A program made the position numbers and the translations under genes. The notes below the pieces were generated by a model. The model did no database searches, was not told where the DNA came from, and saw nothing but the letters and a program-made list of their open reading frames with translations. A DNA stretch of 64,000 nt from an uncultured Eubacteriales bacterium. GTDB taxonomy: Bacteria > Bacillota > Clostridia > Oscillospirales > Oscillospiraceae. The stretch covers positions 8,714 to 72,713 of the forward strand of contig URDJ01000009.1 in the NCBI GenBank assembly GCA_900546615.1, read 5' to 3'. Shown one piece after another: positions 7,875 to 16,130 of the stretch (position 1 is the stretch's first letter; every line of letters starts with the position of its first letter).

Positions 7875-9911
7875 ATGGCACGAAAGAATACAGACCCCAT
7901 CGATAAGAAGGCCGTTGAGTCAAAAGATACTGCGTCTCCCGCTGAGCAGGCCAAGGCCCCTGCTGAGAAGAAGACCGCTTCCGCCGCGAAGAAACCCGCG
8001 TCTGCTGCAAAAAAGCCCGCGTCTGCTGCGAAGAAGGCTGCCGAGAGCGCAGCCCCTGCCTCAGAAAAGGCAGCACCCGCAGAGGAGAAGGCAGCGCCCG
8101 TGAAAAAGGCCGCGCCTGCGAAGAAAACCGCCGCTTCCGAGAAGAAGCCCGCTGCGGAGAAGAAGCCCGCCGCAAAGAAGGCCGCATCTTCTGAGAAAAA
8201 ACCCGCCGCGAAAAAGACGGCGTCCAAAAAGACCGCGTCCGTCGTCGAGAACGTGGCCCCCATAGTCGAGGAGACCGCACCCGTCGTCGAGGCCGCTCCG
8301 GTCGTTGAGGAGGTCGCTGCCGTTGCCGAGGCCGCTCCGGTCGTCGAGGAGCAGGTCGTCGAGACTGCGCCGGTCGTTGAGGATGCGGTGCCGGTCGTTG
8401 AGAAGACCGCGCCTGTTGTTGAGGAGGTACAGCCCGTGAATGTCATGACCGATCTGCCGCGCAGGAGCATAGCGTTTATCGGCTCCGAGTGCCACCCCTT
8501 CGTCAAGACCGGCGGTCTGGGCGACGTCATGTACGCCCTGCCCCGCGAGCTGGCGAGGCTCAACTGCGACGTGCGCGTCATACTCCCCCGTTACGCCTGC
8601 ATCCCGCAGGAGTATCAGGACAAGATGGTCTACCGCGGCGAGTTCTACATGGACCTCGGCAAGACCGGCCGCGATTACTATGTCGGCATCATGGAATATG
8701 TGCACGACGGCGTCGTTTATGACTTCATTGACAATCAGGAGTTCTTCTCCTCCGGCAATCCCTATCTGAACCTCGTTGACGACATCCCGAAGTACTGCTA
8801 TTTCAGCAAGGCCGCGCTGGCCGCGCTCAACTATATGAACTGGATACCCGACATCGTCCACTGCCACGACTGGCAGGCGGCGCTCGTGCCGGTGTATCTG
8901 CGCACGCTGTTCAAGGATTCCCCGGTGGGCCGCGCGAAGTCGATACTCACCATCCACAACCTGCGCTTCCAGGGCATTTACAATATCCCGACCATCCAGT
9001 ACTGGTCCGGTCTGCCCGACGAGGTCTTCAACATGGGCGCGCTGCAGCAGGACTACGTGAACGCCAACATGCTCAAGGGCGGTCTCGCCTACGCGGACCG
9101 CATCACCACCGTGAGCGGCACCTACGCGTACGAGATCCAGACCCCCGAGTACGGCGAGAAGCTTGAGGACCACCTGCGTTATCACAACTGGAAGCTTCGC
9201 GGCATTGTTAACGGCATCGACTATGAGATGTGGGATCCCGAGAAGGACGCGGCGCTCTTTGAGAACTACGGCCTCGGCAATGTACTGGAGCACAAGATGG
9301 CCAATAAGCGTGCGCTCCAGCGCGAGCTGGGCCTCGAGGAGGACGAGGGCAAGTTTGTCATCGGTCTCATCTCGCGGCTGACGAACCAGAAGGGCCTCGA
9401 CCTTGTGAGCAGCATCATCCCGCAGGTGCTCGACGGCAACACGCAGGTCGTCGTGCTCGGCACGGGTGACGGGCAGTATGAGGACACCTTCCGCTGGTAT
9501 GAGGCGACGAACCGCGGCACCTTCTGCGCCTGCATCCAGTACGACGAGGCGAGGGCGCACAGGATCTACGCAGGTTCCGACGCGCTGCTGGTGCCGTCGA
9601 GGTTCGAGCCCTGCGGCCTGACCCAGCTCAACGCCATGCACTACGGCACCCTGCCCATCGTGCGCGAGACCGGCGGGCTGAAGGACACGGTCGAGCCGTA
9701 CAACAACTTCACGGGCGACGGCAACGGCTTCACCTTCGACCGCTACGACGCAGGCCTGCTGCTCGACGCCATTAACCGCGCGAAGACGGTGTACTTCACG
9801 AACCGCTATCACTGGGACGAGGTAGTCCAGCGCGACATGGCCAAGGACGTCTCCTGGGCCAACTCCGCGAGGCAGTACAAGGACCTCTACCTCGAGCTGA
9901 CGCAGTGGTGA
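7875..9911 (+). CDS. glgA: glycogen synthase with a long histone-H1-like N-terminal tail
   Basis: This 678-residue GT5 glycosyltransferase uses ADP-glucose to extend glycogen. The catalytic part starts near residue 191: SECHPFVKTGGLGDVMYALP binds the nucleotide sugar, VHCHDWQAALVP follows, and the C-terminal VPSRFEPCGLTQLNAM region carries the conserved glutamate. Ahead of it are about 118 residues of lysine/alanine/proline repeats (AAKKPASAAKKPA), then about 70 residues of acidic V-V-E repeats. Typical GlgA is about 480 residues and lacks this. The ATG at 7875 has AAAGGAAG upstream. A second in-frame start, GTG 8436 with GAGGAGG 8 bp upstream, could make a tailless form. The gene stands alone; no other glycogen genes are adjacent. 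Confidence 0.92.
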   Translation: MARKNTDPIDKKAVESKDTASPAEQAKAPAEKKTASAAKKPASAAKKPASAAKKAAESAAPASEKAAPAEEKAAPVKKAAPAKKTAASEKKPAAEKKPAAKKAASSEKKPAAKKTASKKTASVVENVAPIVEETAPVVEAAPVVEEVAAVAEAAPVVEEQVVETAPVVEDAVPVVEKTAPVVEEVQPVNVMTDLPRRSIAFIGSECHPFVKTGGLGDVMYALPRELARLNCDVRVILPRYACIPQEYQDKMVYRGEFYMDLGKTGRDYYVGIMEYVHDGVVYDFIDNQEFFSSGNPYLNLVDDIPKYCYFSKAALAALNYMNWIPDIVHCHDWQAALVPVYLRTLFKDSPVGRAKSILTIHNLRFQGIYNIPTIQYWSGLPDEVFNMGALQQDYVNANMLKGGLAYADRITTVSGTYAYEIQTPEYGEKLEDHLRYHNWKLRGIVNGIDYEMWDPEKDAALFENYGLGNVLEHKMANKRALQRELGLEEDEGKFVIGLISRLTNQKGLDLVSSIIPQVLDGNTQVVVLGTGDGQYEDTFRWYEATNRGTFCACIQYDEARAHRIYAGSDALLVPSRFEPCGLTQLNAMHYGTLPIVRETGGLKDTVEPYNNFTGDGNGFTFDRYDAGLLLDAINRAKTVYFTNRYHWDEVVQRDMAKDVSWANSARQYKDLYLELTQW

Positions 9912-9931
9912 GAAACCAGGACAAAAACACG

Positions 9932-9967
9932 ACATCCGGCAGGGATCAGCCCCTGCCGGATGTTTTT
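9932..9967 (+). terminator. strong Rho-independent terminator of glgA
   Basis: A perfect 13-bp stem (ACATCCGGCAGGG / CCCTGCCGGATGT, 9932-9944 and 9951-9963) is followed by a T run. Confidence 0.92.
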
Positions 9968-10084
9968 TTATTTGCCGCCGCTGCACGGGCAGCTCGCCGT
10001 ATGCAACTGCCGGCATCTTCTTGAGCGCTCTCGATCCAACGGGATATATGTGCCGCTGTCCCGATGTTTTTTCACAGGCTGGGT

Positions 10085-10303
10085 TCAAGTTTCGCCGGAA
10101 TCGTCCCATTCAATTATGAAAAGCTCATTCGGCGTGCAGTTGAGCAGCTGACACAGTATCTCAATGCGTTCGAGCTTAATAGATGATGTCTCATTATTGA
10201 CCATACGGTTAAAGTTCTGATAACTCATCCCCAACTGCTTGTACAGCCAATATTTAGTCTTTCCGTTTTTCTCAAGCAGAGGAAGAACATTCAGTCTCAC
10301 CAT
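10085..10303 (-). CDS. XRE/Cro-type helix-turn-helix regulator (YozG-like)
   Basis: This 72-residue single-domain DNA-binding protein reads KTKYWLYKQLGMSYQNFNRM over the helix-turn-helix, then KLERIEILCQLLNCTPNELF as in small Cro/C1 repressors. The ATG at 10303 is chosen because GGAGG lies 8 bp upstream; an ATG five codons earlier would overlap that site. The gene is alone, opposite in direction to glgA and sigK, in a stretch visibly more AT-rich than its neighbours. Two palindromes lie just upstream of its start and are the likely operators, suggesting autoregulation. Its targets are unknown. Confidence 0.85.
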   Translation of the reverse strand: MVRLNVLPLLEKNGKTKYWLYKQLGMSYQNFNRMVNNETSSIKLERIEILCQLLNCTPNELFIIEWDDSGET

Positions 10304-10316
10304 ATCGAATGCCTCC

Positions 10317-10342
10317 ATTATCTAATGTATCAGTTAGATAAT
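10317..10342. promoter_or_regulatory. palindromic operator-like site, proximal to the XRE gene
   Basis: ATTATCTAA (10317-10325) and TTAGATAAT (10334-10342) are perfect 9-bp arms around an 8-bp centre, 14 bp before the XRE start codon. The CTAATGT core recurs in the larger palindrome next to it. Confidence 0.6.
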
Positions 10343-10359
10343 AGGATTTCCTCCCCTCC

Positions 10360-10403
10360 AATATATAGACTATTACATTAGCTAATGTTATAGTCTATAT
10401 ATT
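10360..10403. promoter_or_regulatory. 44-bp near-perfect palindrome upstream of the XRE gene
   Basis: Two 22-bp halves (10360-10381 and 10382-10403) are reverse complements with one mismatch, with the centre ACATTAGCTAATGT. There is no T run beyond a normal duplex end, so an operator for a dimer or tetramer fits better than a terminator. It also contains several TATAAT-like hexamers. Confidence 0.7.
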
Positions 10404-10496
10404 GCATACTACACCCGTTCCACCGGCGGCAGCGCCTGTACAATGAATTATGCCATAAAACAAGGGCTGACAGTAATTAGTCTTGTATGACTGTGC

Positions 10497-10525
10497 TTGA
10501 CCGCGACAAAAGTCGAAAGTGTACT
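10497..10525 (+). promoter_or_regulatory. weak promoter candidate for sigK, with a Spo0A-box-like spacer
   Basis: TTGACC (10497) and TGTACT (10520) are 17 bp apart, about 37 bp before the GTG. The spacer contains AAAAGTCGAAA, which resembles a Spo0A box. Neither point is strong. A sigma-E type promoter would be expected for sigK but was not clear by eye. Confidence 0.25.
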
Positions 10526-10561
10526 TGCGGTGGGTGAATAGAATGTAGCATCATTGATAAG

Positions 10562-11266
10562 GTGGTGCTCAATTTGCTTACTGGGGCATTTATGATGCTG
10601 CTGTCAAGCGCGTTTCTGATGCTGCGACTGGGGCCTTCGTCCGGTTCGTTCCCCAGGCCGTTGTCCGCCGCAGAGGAGCGGAAGTATGTTGACCGCTGGC
10701 TCGCAGGCGACATCGACGCGCGCAATGTGCTCATCGAACACAATCTCCGTCTGGTCGCACACATCATCAAAAAATACTACACTCAGGCCGACGATGCCGA
10801 CGATCTCATTTCCATCGGCACTATCGGCCTCATCAAGGGCATAAACACCTACCGGCCTGAAAAGGGCGTCCGGCTCGCGACCTACGCCTCGCGCTGCTGT
10901 GAAAACGAGATACTGATGTATTTCCGCTCTCAGAGGAAGTCTGCCGGGGACGTGTCGCTTTCGGAGTCCATCGATGTGGACGGGGACGGCAACTCGCTGT
11001 CATTGATGGACATCATCTCGCAGGATGACGACATGGCTGAGCGCATAGGAGACTCGGAGACCTGCCTGCGTCTGCGCGAGCTGGTGGGGAGCGTGCTGAC
11101 AGAGCGTGAGACCGAGATCATCCGCCTCCGCTATGGTCTTCTAACCGACAACCCCCTGACCCAACGAGAGACCGCCGCCCTCTGCGGCATCTCCCGCAGC
11201 TATGTGTCCCGCATCGAAAAGAAGGCGCTGGAAAAGCTTCGCTTGGCTTTGGGGGACGACATTTAG
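10562..11266 (+). CDS. sigK: pro-sigma-K, late mother-cell sporulation sigma factor
   Basis: This 234-residue sigma-70 family protein begins with a hydrophobic pro-sequence (LLTGAFMMLLSSAFLML) that in this family holds the factor at the membrane until cleaved. Region 2 reads [16 protein letters not shown] and DDLISIGTIGLIKGINTY with [16 protein letters not shown]. Region 4 ends CGISRSYVSRIEKKALEKL, as in sigma-K. It directs late mother-cell genes for coat and cortex. The gene is intact, with no skin-type insertion. The start is the GTG at 10562; no clear ribosome site is visible, so the start is less sure than the family. Sigma-E is the alternative, but a better sigE lies at 52969. Confidence 0.82.
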   Translation: MVLNLLTGAFMMLLSSAFLMLRLGPSSGSFPRPLSAAEERKYVDRWLAGDIDARNVLIEHNLRLVAHIIKKYYTQADDADDLISIGTIGLIKGINTYRPEKGVRLATYASRCCENEILMYFRSQRKSAGDVSLSESIDVDGDGNSLSLMDIISQDDDMAERIGDSETCLRLRELVGSVLTERETEIIRLRYGLLTDNPLTQRETAALCGISRSYVSRIEKKALEKLRLALGDDI

Positions 11267-11269
11267 ACG

Positions 11270-11299
11270 TTGACGTTCTGTTGGCTGGATGTGTATAAT
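11270..11299 (+). promoter_or_regulatory. sigma-A promoter of recQ
   Basis: TTGACG (11270-11275) and a perfect TATAAT (11294-11299) are separated by 18 bp, just after the sigK stop and 38 bp before the recQ TTG start. Confidence 0.8.
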
Positions 11300-11336
11300 T
11301 AAGGTATCATTTTCCTTTTTCGAGGAGGGATACCGG

Positions 11337-13244
11337 TTGGATATCTCTACTATCAACCGCTCCATATTTGGGCACACCAGCTTCCGCGAGGGGCAGATGT
11401 TCCTCATCTCCTCCATCCTTGAGGGCCGCGACTGCCTCGGCATCATGCCTACCGGCGGCGGCAAATCCCTCTGCTATCAGATACCCGCAATGACCCTCCC
11501 CGGCCTCACTCTTGTCATCTCTCCGCTCATCTCCCTCATGAACGATCAGGTCGCCGCGCTCAGGTTATCCGGCGTGCCCGCACTCGCCCTCAACAGCTCG
11601 CTCTCCTACAACGAGGTGAAAAACGTACAGCACAGCGTAAAAACCGGTTCCTGCAAACTCCTGTACGTTTCCCCGGAACGGCTCGAGGCTCCTAACTTCC
11701 TCGAACTCATCGAGAACACTAAAATACCCCTCGTTGCCGTCGATGAGGCCCACTGCATCTCCCAATGGGGCCAGGACTTCAGGCCGAGCTATCTGGGCAT
11801 CTCCTCCTTTGTAGACCGGCTGCCCAAACGCCCGGTCGTCGCCGCCTTCACCGCCACGGCCACTGCCGAGGTCAGGGACGACATAGTCAGGCTGCTCGGC
11901 CTGGACTCCCCGAAGATCCTCGTCACAGGCTTTGACAGGCCCAACCTCTTTTTCGATGTGCTCAGTCCCCAGAACAAACGCGCGCAGCTCCTGGCCCTCA
12001 TCCGCGAACGCCGCGGGAATCCGGGCATAGTCTACTGCTCCACGCGCGCCACAGTCGACAAGATCTGCGACGCCCTCCAAAAAGCCGGGTACTCCGCCGT
12101 AAAATATCACGCCGGCATGCCGGACGATGACCGGCGTGAGAATCAGGCGCTCTTTCAATACGACCGCGCGGACATCATGGTCGCGACCAACGCCTTCGGC
12201 ATGGGCATCGACAAGTCCAACGTCTCCTTCGTCATACACTACAACATGCCGAAAAGCCTCGAGGCCTACTATCAGGAGGCAGGCCGCGCCGGGCGCGACG
12301 GCAGCCCCGCCGACTGCATACTACTTTTTTCTCCCGGCGATGTCAGCACCGCACGCTATCTCATCGAGCACGACGAGGACAGCGTCAGCGCGCTTGACCC
12401 GGAGGAACGCCAGGTCGTCCGCAGGATGAATTACATCCGGCTCAGGCACATGACCGATTACTGCGGCGCGCAGGCCTGTTATCGAGGCTTCATACTCGAC
12501 TATTTCGGTCAGGAACACGCTGACAGCTGCGGCAACTGCGGCAACTGTCTGGCCGGGCGCGACAGCATCGACATTACGATAGAGGCCCAGAAGGTGCTCT
12601 CCTGCGTGCACCGCATACGCGCGAAGCTGGGCTACACCGTGGGCGCGTCCACCCTTGCCGGAGTGCTCACCGGCAGCCGGGACAGCCGGATAACCGAGCT
12701 GGGGCTGGATGCCCTGCCTACCTACGGCATCATGAAGGACATGAAAAAGTCGGAAGCCAGCGGGTACATAACACTGCTCATAGAACTGGGCTATCTCAGC
12801 CGGAGCGTCAGCCACGGGGCCATCGAGACTACCCAAAAGGCCGCCGGAGTGCTGTTCGGCGGCGAGAAGGTAGTAGCGCTCGTAAAGCGCAAAAGCTCCG
12901 GCAAAAAGGCGCGGGAGAGCGCGAAAAAGCCGGTCAAAGCTCCGGTAGAGTCGGGCGCGAGGGCCCCCTCCGTCAGCCGCGCGCCATCAGTCAGGCCCGA
13001 ACCCGAGCCGGAGCCGGAGCACGATGTGGACGCCCTGTTCGAGCGGCTCAGGAGGGTCAGGACGGAGCTGGCCCGGGAGGGCAGGATACCGCCGTACATG
13101 GTCTTCTCCGACGCGACCCTCCGGGACATGGCCCGCAGGGCGCCCATGACCCCCGACGAGCTGCTCGAAGTCAGCGGCGTCGGGGCCTACAAGCTCGAAA
13201 AATACGGCTCGGCCTTCCTCGAGGAGCTGCAAAAGGGCGTCTGA
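11337..13244 (+). CDS. recQ: ATP-dependent DNA helicase RecQ
   Basis: This 635-residue superfamily 2 3'-5' helicase acts in recombination and fork repair. Walker A is PTGGGKSLCYQ, motif II is VDEAHCISQWGQDFRPSY, and motif VI is YYQEAGRAGRDG. The RQC zinc site is the cysteine set CGAQAC...CGNCGNC. The last ~70 residues form an HRDC domain (SDATLRDMARRAPMTPDELL). A charged Lys/Pro/Glu linker joins RQC and HRDC. The TTG at 11337 is chosen because GAGGAGGG lies 7 bp upstream; the open frame extends 16 codons further without a site. It has its own promoter and a double terminator, so it is a single-gene unit. Confidence 0.94.
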   Translation: MDISTINRSIFGHTSFREGQMFLISSILEGRDCLGIMPTGGGKSLCYQIPAMTLPGLTLVISPLISLMNDQVAALRLSGVPALALNSSLSYNEVKNVQHSVKTGSCKLLYVSPERLEAPNFLELIENTKIPLVAVDEAHCISQWGQDFRPSYLGISSFVDRLPKRPVVAAFTATATAEVRDDIVRLLGLDSPKILVTGFDRPNLFFDVLSPQNKRAQLLALIRERRGNPGIVYCSTRATVDKICDALQKAGYSAVKYHAGMPDDDRRENQALFQYDRADIMVATNAFGMGIDKSNVSFVIHYNMPKSLEAYYQEAGRAGRDGSPADCILLFSPGDVSTARYLIEHDEDSVSALDPEERQVVRRMNYIRLRHMTDYCGAQACYRGFILDYFGQEHADSCGNCGNCLAGRDSIDITIEAQKVLSCVHRIRAKLGYTVGASTLAGVLTGSRDSRITELGLDALPTYGIMKDMKKSEASGYITLLIELGYLSRSVSHGAIETTQKAAGVLFGGEKVVALVKRKSSGKKARESAKKPVKAPVESGARAPSVSRAPSVRPEPEPEPEHDVDALFERLRRVRTELAREGRIPPYMVFSDATLRDMARRAPMTPDELLEVSGVGAYKLEKYGSAFLEELQKGV

Positions 13245-13258
13245 ACGGACGCCCTTTT
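13231..13258. terminator. first of two mirror-image terminator hairpins after recQ
   Basis: AAAAGGGCGTC and GACGCCCTTTT are arms around TGAACG. The hairpin includes the recQ stop codon and has T/A tails on both strands. Confidence 0.75.
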
Positions 13259-13277
13259 GCTGTTCGTCCAGAAGCTG

Positions 13278-13312
13278 AAAAAGGGCGTCCGTTCAGACGC
13301 CCTTGATTTTTT
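13278..13312. terminator. second of two mirror-image terminator hairpins
   Basis: AAGGGCGTC and GACGCCCTT surround CGTTCA, followed by GATTTTTT. The 24-bp unit is the reverse complement of the unit at 13231, so the pair can also fold together into one long hairpin. Confidence 0.75.
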
Positions 13313-13317
13313 CAGAG

Positions 13318-13346
13318 TTGACACAGAGAATACATACGGGTACCCT
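13318..13346 (+). promoter_or_regulatory. promoter of the two-component system
   Basis: A perfect TTGACA (13318-13323), 17 bp, and TACCCT (13341-13346) lie 24 bp before the response regulator start. Confidence 0.65.
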
Positions 13347-13369
13347 AAACTTATGGCGAGGGGAGGCGG

Positions 13370-14047
13370 ATGCCTGTGGACAGCAGGATACTGATAGTCG
13401 AGGACGAGGCAAAGCTGCGGGAGGTGCTCTGCGACTACTTCCGCAGCCGGGGCGACATGCCCTTCGAGGCCGAAAACGGTATGCGTGCGCTGGAGCTTAT
13501 CGAGGACGCGGAGTTTGACGCCGTGCTGCTGGATATCATGATGCCGGAGCTGGACGGGCTTTCCGTCTGCCGCGCCCTGCGCCGGGACAACGACGTGCCG
13601 ATAATACTGCTCACCGCGCTCTCCGACGAGGAGGACAAGCTGCTCGGCTATGAGCTGGGCGCGGACGACTATGTGACGAAGCCCTTCTCGCTCTCGGTGC
13701 TCTACGCCAAGACGGCGGCGCTCATAAAGCGCAGCCGCCGGCAGGTGCTCACGGGCGACCGCATGGAGGCCGGCGGCATCGTGCTCGAGGACTCGACCCG
13801 GCGCGTCTGGGCAGACGGGCGCGAGCTTGCGCTCACTCCGAAGGAATATTCCCTGCTGCGCTGCCTCATGATAAACCGCGGGCTTGTGATGAGCCGCGAG
13901 CAGCTGCTGGTGAAGTGCTGGGGCTACGACTACGAGGGCGAGGCCCGCGCCGTGGACACGCACATAAAGCGCCTGCGCGAGAAGCTGGGCGAGAGCGCCG
14001 CCTGCATCAAGACCGTTATCAAGGCCGGCTACCGGCTGGAGGGCTGA
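13370..14047 (+). CDS. OmpR/PhoB-family response regulator
   Basis: This 225-residue two-domain regulator has a receiver domain at residues 1-120 with the acidic pocket IVEDE, the phospho-acceptor aspartate in VLLDIMMPELDG, the TALS switch threonine and the lysine in VTKPFS. A winged-helix DNA-binding domain (residues ~130-225) contains LTPKEYSLLRCL and AVDTHIKRLREKLGE. GGGAGG precedes the ATG. The sensor kinase follows 2 bp later, forming an operon with its own TTGACA promoter just after the recQ terminators. The regulon is unknown; no transport or resistance genes are adjacent. Confidence 0.93.
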   Translation: MPVDSRILIVEDEAKLREVLCDYFRSRGDMPFEAENGMRALELIEDAEFDAVLLDIMMPELDGLSVCRALRRDNDVPIILLTALSDEEDKLLGYELGADDYVTKPFSLSVLYAKTAALIKRSRRQVLTGDRMEAGGIVLEDSTRRVWADGRELALTPKEYSLLRCLMINRGLVMSREQLLVKCWGYDYEGEARAVDTHIKRLREKLGESAACIKTVIKAGYRLEG

Positions 14048-14049
14048 AC

Positions 14050-15999
14050 ATGAGGCGGAAAGAAAAGGCCCCGCCGCGCTCGGCGAAGGCCGCGGCGCTG
14101 CTCATCTGCGCCGCCGTGTTCCTCACCTGGGCAGTTTCGATGTTCTGCGTCACGCTCGTGGCCAAGGGCTTTGCGCAGGAGCGGTACGACAGCGCGAACG
14201 AAGTCAATGCCAGCCTGATAGCGGACTGGTGCTTTGACCGCACGCCCGGCGCCGGCCTGAGCGGGATGGCAAACCACGAGGACAGCCGGTTCTGGGAGGC
14301 GGCGGCCTATGGCGCACGCATCGGCGGTCTCAGCCCCGGGAGCTTTTACGGCAAGGCCGAAAGCTTGCCGGTATATTCCGCCGCCGCGATTTACGACGCC
14401 GACGGGCAGCTCATAGAGTGCAGCTGGCGGGACTTCATGTACTTTCAATATCTCACGCCGGAGCAGCTCGTCTCCGGCGACGCGGGCGAGGGTTATGCCC
14501 GGGCTTTTATCGACGCCTCCCTGCTCACGTCGGAGGGGGCCGAGGCCATACGCGCCGGCGCCGTCGGCTTCGTGCTGGCCCTGCGCTTCACCGGCACCTT
14601 CGACGGTAAGGAGTTCGCGCCCAGCCTCATAGAGTTTTTCGACTACGACGACTACAGAGCTCAGACGACCGTCGCGGACTACGACGCCGCCGAGCTGCTA
14701 AGCTCCGAAGACGCCGTGTGGAGCGTCCTGTACTCCGACCCCGGCGCGCTCCCCGAAGGCGCGGAGCCCGTCACCCTCTATGCGCGGCGCGCCGAGGTCT
14801 GCATATACGAGCCCTCCCCCGCCTTCTCGTTTGATGGTGAGGACTACGCCGGCCTCGCCGACTTCGTTTCCAAGGCAGGCCCGGGCTTCAAAGACGGCTG
14901 CGAGCCGATTCTGTACTATCTCGCCTCCGACGAGCTGTGCGTCTCGGTCTGCCACATCTACAACTTTGACGGCGGGACTGGGTACTCGTCCAATATCTAC
15001 AGCGAGAACATCAGCTCAGGCGAGGTCGAGGTGGAGCACTACATCGTGTGCGCGTCGTACTTTTCGCCCTGGGGGAGCGCGGTGCGCGAGTTGTGGCGGC
15101 TGTATCTCGTGAGCTTCCTGCTCGCGGCGGCGCTGGCGCTCTTTGTTAACAGGCGCATACGGCGGCGGCTCATCACCCCGGCGCGCTATGCGGGCGACGC
15201 GCTCATGCACGGCGGCAGGCCGGACTGGTGGGAAGGCGCGGACTGGCGCTGGCTCGAGGCCGTGCAGCTGCGCGAGGGCTGCTACAAGTGCTCCGACGAG
15301 ATAAAGCGCCTCGGTACCGCGCTCGACTACGCCAAGACGGCGGAGCAGGACCGGCGGCAGATGGTGTCGAACATCGCGCACGAGCTGAAGACCCCGCTGT
15401 CCGTCATACACAGCTACGCCGAGGGCCTGAAGGAACACATCGCGGAGGACAAGCGGGACAGGTATCTCGACGTCATCCTCGCCGAGGCCGAGCGCGCGGA
15501 CGCGATGGTGCTGCAGATGCTCGACCTCTCGCGGCTCGAGGCGGGCAAGGTGAAGATAGCGCGCACGGAATTTTCGCTCACGGAGCTGGCCCGGGGCGTG
15601 TTCGCGAGGTTCGACATGGCGGCGCAGGCGAAGGGGCTTGTCATCGCGTTCGACTTCCCGGAGGATCTGACGGTAGCTGCGGACGAGGGGCGTCTGGCGC
15701 AGGTCATAGAGAATTTTGCCGCGAACGCGGTGAAGTACACGCCGGAGGGCGGACGCATCAAGGTCAGCGCCGCCCGGCGCAGGGACCGGACGCGTTTTGC
15801 CGTGGAAAACGACAGCCCTCCCCTGTCCTCTGAGGCGCTCGGCAAGGTGTGGGAGAGCTTCTACCGCGTGGATGAGTCCCGCTCCGGCCCCGGCACCGGC
15901 CTGGGCCTTGCCATAGCAAAGAGCATCATAGAGCTGCACGGAGGCTCCTGCGCGGCAAAAAATACCGCGTCCGGCGTGGAATTCAGCTTTGAGATATGA
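14050..15999 (+). CDS. membrane sensor histidine kinase
   Basis: This 649-residue kinase is the partner of the preceding regulator. A first membrane helix lies at residues ~14-38, a large (~320 residue) extracytoplasmic region lies between it and a second helix (LYLVSFLLAAALALFVNRRI, ~355-375). Then come a HisKA domain with the phospho-acceptor histidine in MVSNIAHELKTPLSVIHSYA and a HATPase domain with the N box FAANAVKYTPEGG and GPGTGLGLAIAKSI. The start is the ATG 2 bp after the regulator stop. The extracellular domain is rich in Asp, Glu, Tyr and Ala and matches no sensor fold I recognise, so the signal is unknown. Confidence 0.92.
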   Translation: MRRKEKAPPRSAKAAALLICAAVFLTWAVSMFCVTLVAKGFAQERYDSANEVNASLIADWCFDRTPGAGLSGMANHEDSRFWEAAAYGARIGGLSPGSFYGKAESLPVYSAAAIYDADGQLIECSWRDFMYFQYLTPEQLVSGDAGEGYARAFIDASLLTSEGAEAIRAGAVGFVLALRFTGTFDGKEFAPSLIEFFDYDDYRAQTTVADYDAAELLSSEDAVWSVLYSDPGALPEGAEPVTLYARRAEVCIYEPSPAFSFDGEDYAGLADFVSKAGPGFKDGCEPILYYLASDELCVSVCHIYNFDGGTGYSSNIYSENISSGEVEVEHYIVCASYFSPWGSAVRELWRLYLVSFLLAAALALFVNRRIRRRLITPARYAGDALMHGGRPDWWEGADWRWLEAVQLREGCYKCSDEIKRLGTALDYAKTAEQDRRQMVSNIAHELKTPLSVIHSYAEGLKEHIAEDKRDRYLDVILAEAERADAMVLQMLDLSRLEAGKVKIARTEFSLTELARGVFARFDMAAQAKGLVIAFDFPEDLTVAADEGRLAQVIENFAANAVKYTPEGGRIKVSAARRRDRTRFAVENDSPPLSSEALGKVWESFYRVDESRSGPGTGLGLAIAKSIIELHGGSCAAKNTASGVEFSFEI

Positions 16000-16018
16000 A
16001 ATGTGGGGAAAATTGTTG

Positions 16019-16047
16019 TTGACAGAGGCATGTCCGCGTGGTATTAT
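16019..16047 (+). promoter_or_regulatory. sigma-A promoter of the rplU-rpmA-obgE operon
   Basis: TTGACA (16019-16024), 17 bp and TATTAT (16042-16047) form a near-consensus promoter. Transcription should start near 16054. Confidence 0.8.
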
Positions 16048-16053
16048 ATCAAG

Positions 16054-16130
16054 GCCGCATTGACAGGGTTTTCAAGAGGGTCCTGCCCCACCCCACAGAG
16101 CGAGTCTCTTACAGAGAGGATGAAACAGAA
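16054..16130 (+). ncRNA. probable L21 leader (5' UTR of rplU)
   Basis: About 77 nt separate the expected transcription start from the rplU ATG. Firmicutes rplU genes commonly carry a structured L21 leader of about this size that binds a ribosomal protein for autoregulation. I infer it from position and length; I did not confirm the consensus fold. Confidence 0.35.

Noticed and set aside
7960..8440. Repeat tail of glgA as a CRISPR or minisatellite array
   Set aside because: The repeats are imperfect, in frame and vary in length without unique spacers; they are low-complexity coding repeats.
9968..10084. tRNA-like GGTTCAAGT near 10082
   Set aside because: No cloverleaf could be drawn around it; it is part of the 3' end of the XRE gene.
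8061..10109. 682-codon frame on the minus strand opposite glgA
   Set aside because: It is antisense to a clear GlgA and to its repeat tail, has no ribosome site and no protein family character. Long antisense frames are expected in GC-rich coding DNA with few stop codons.
10562..11266. sigK interrupted by a skin-like element
   Set aside because: The gene is continuous from pro-sequence to region 4.
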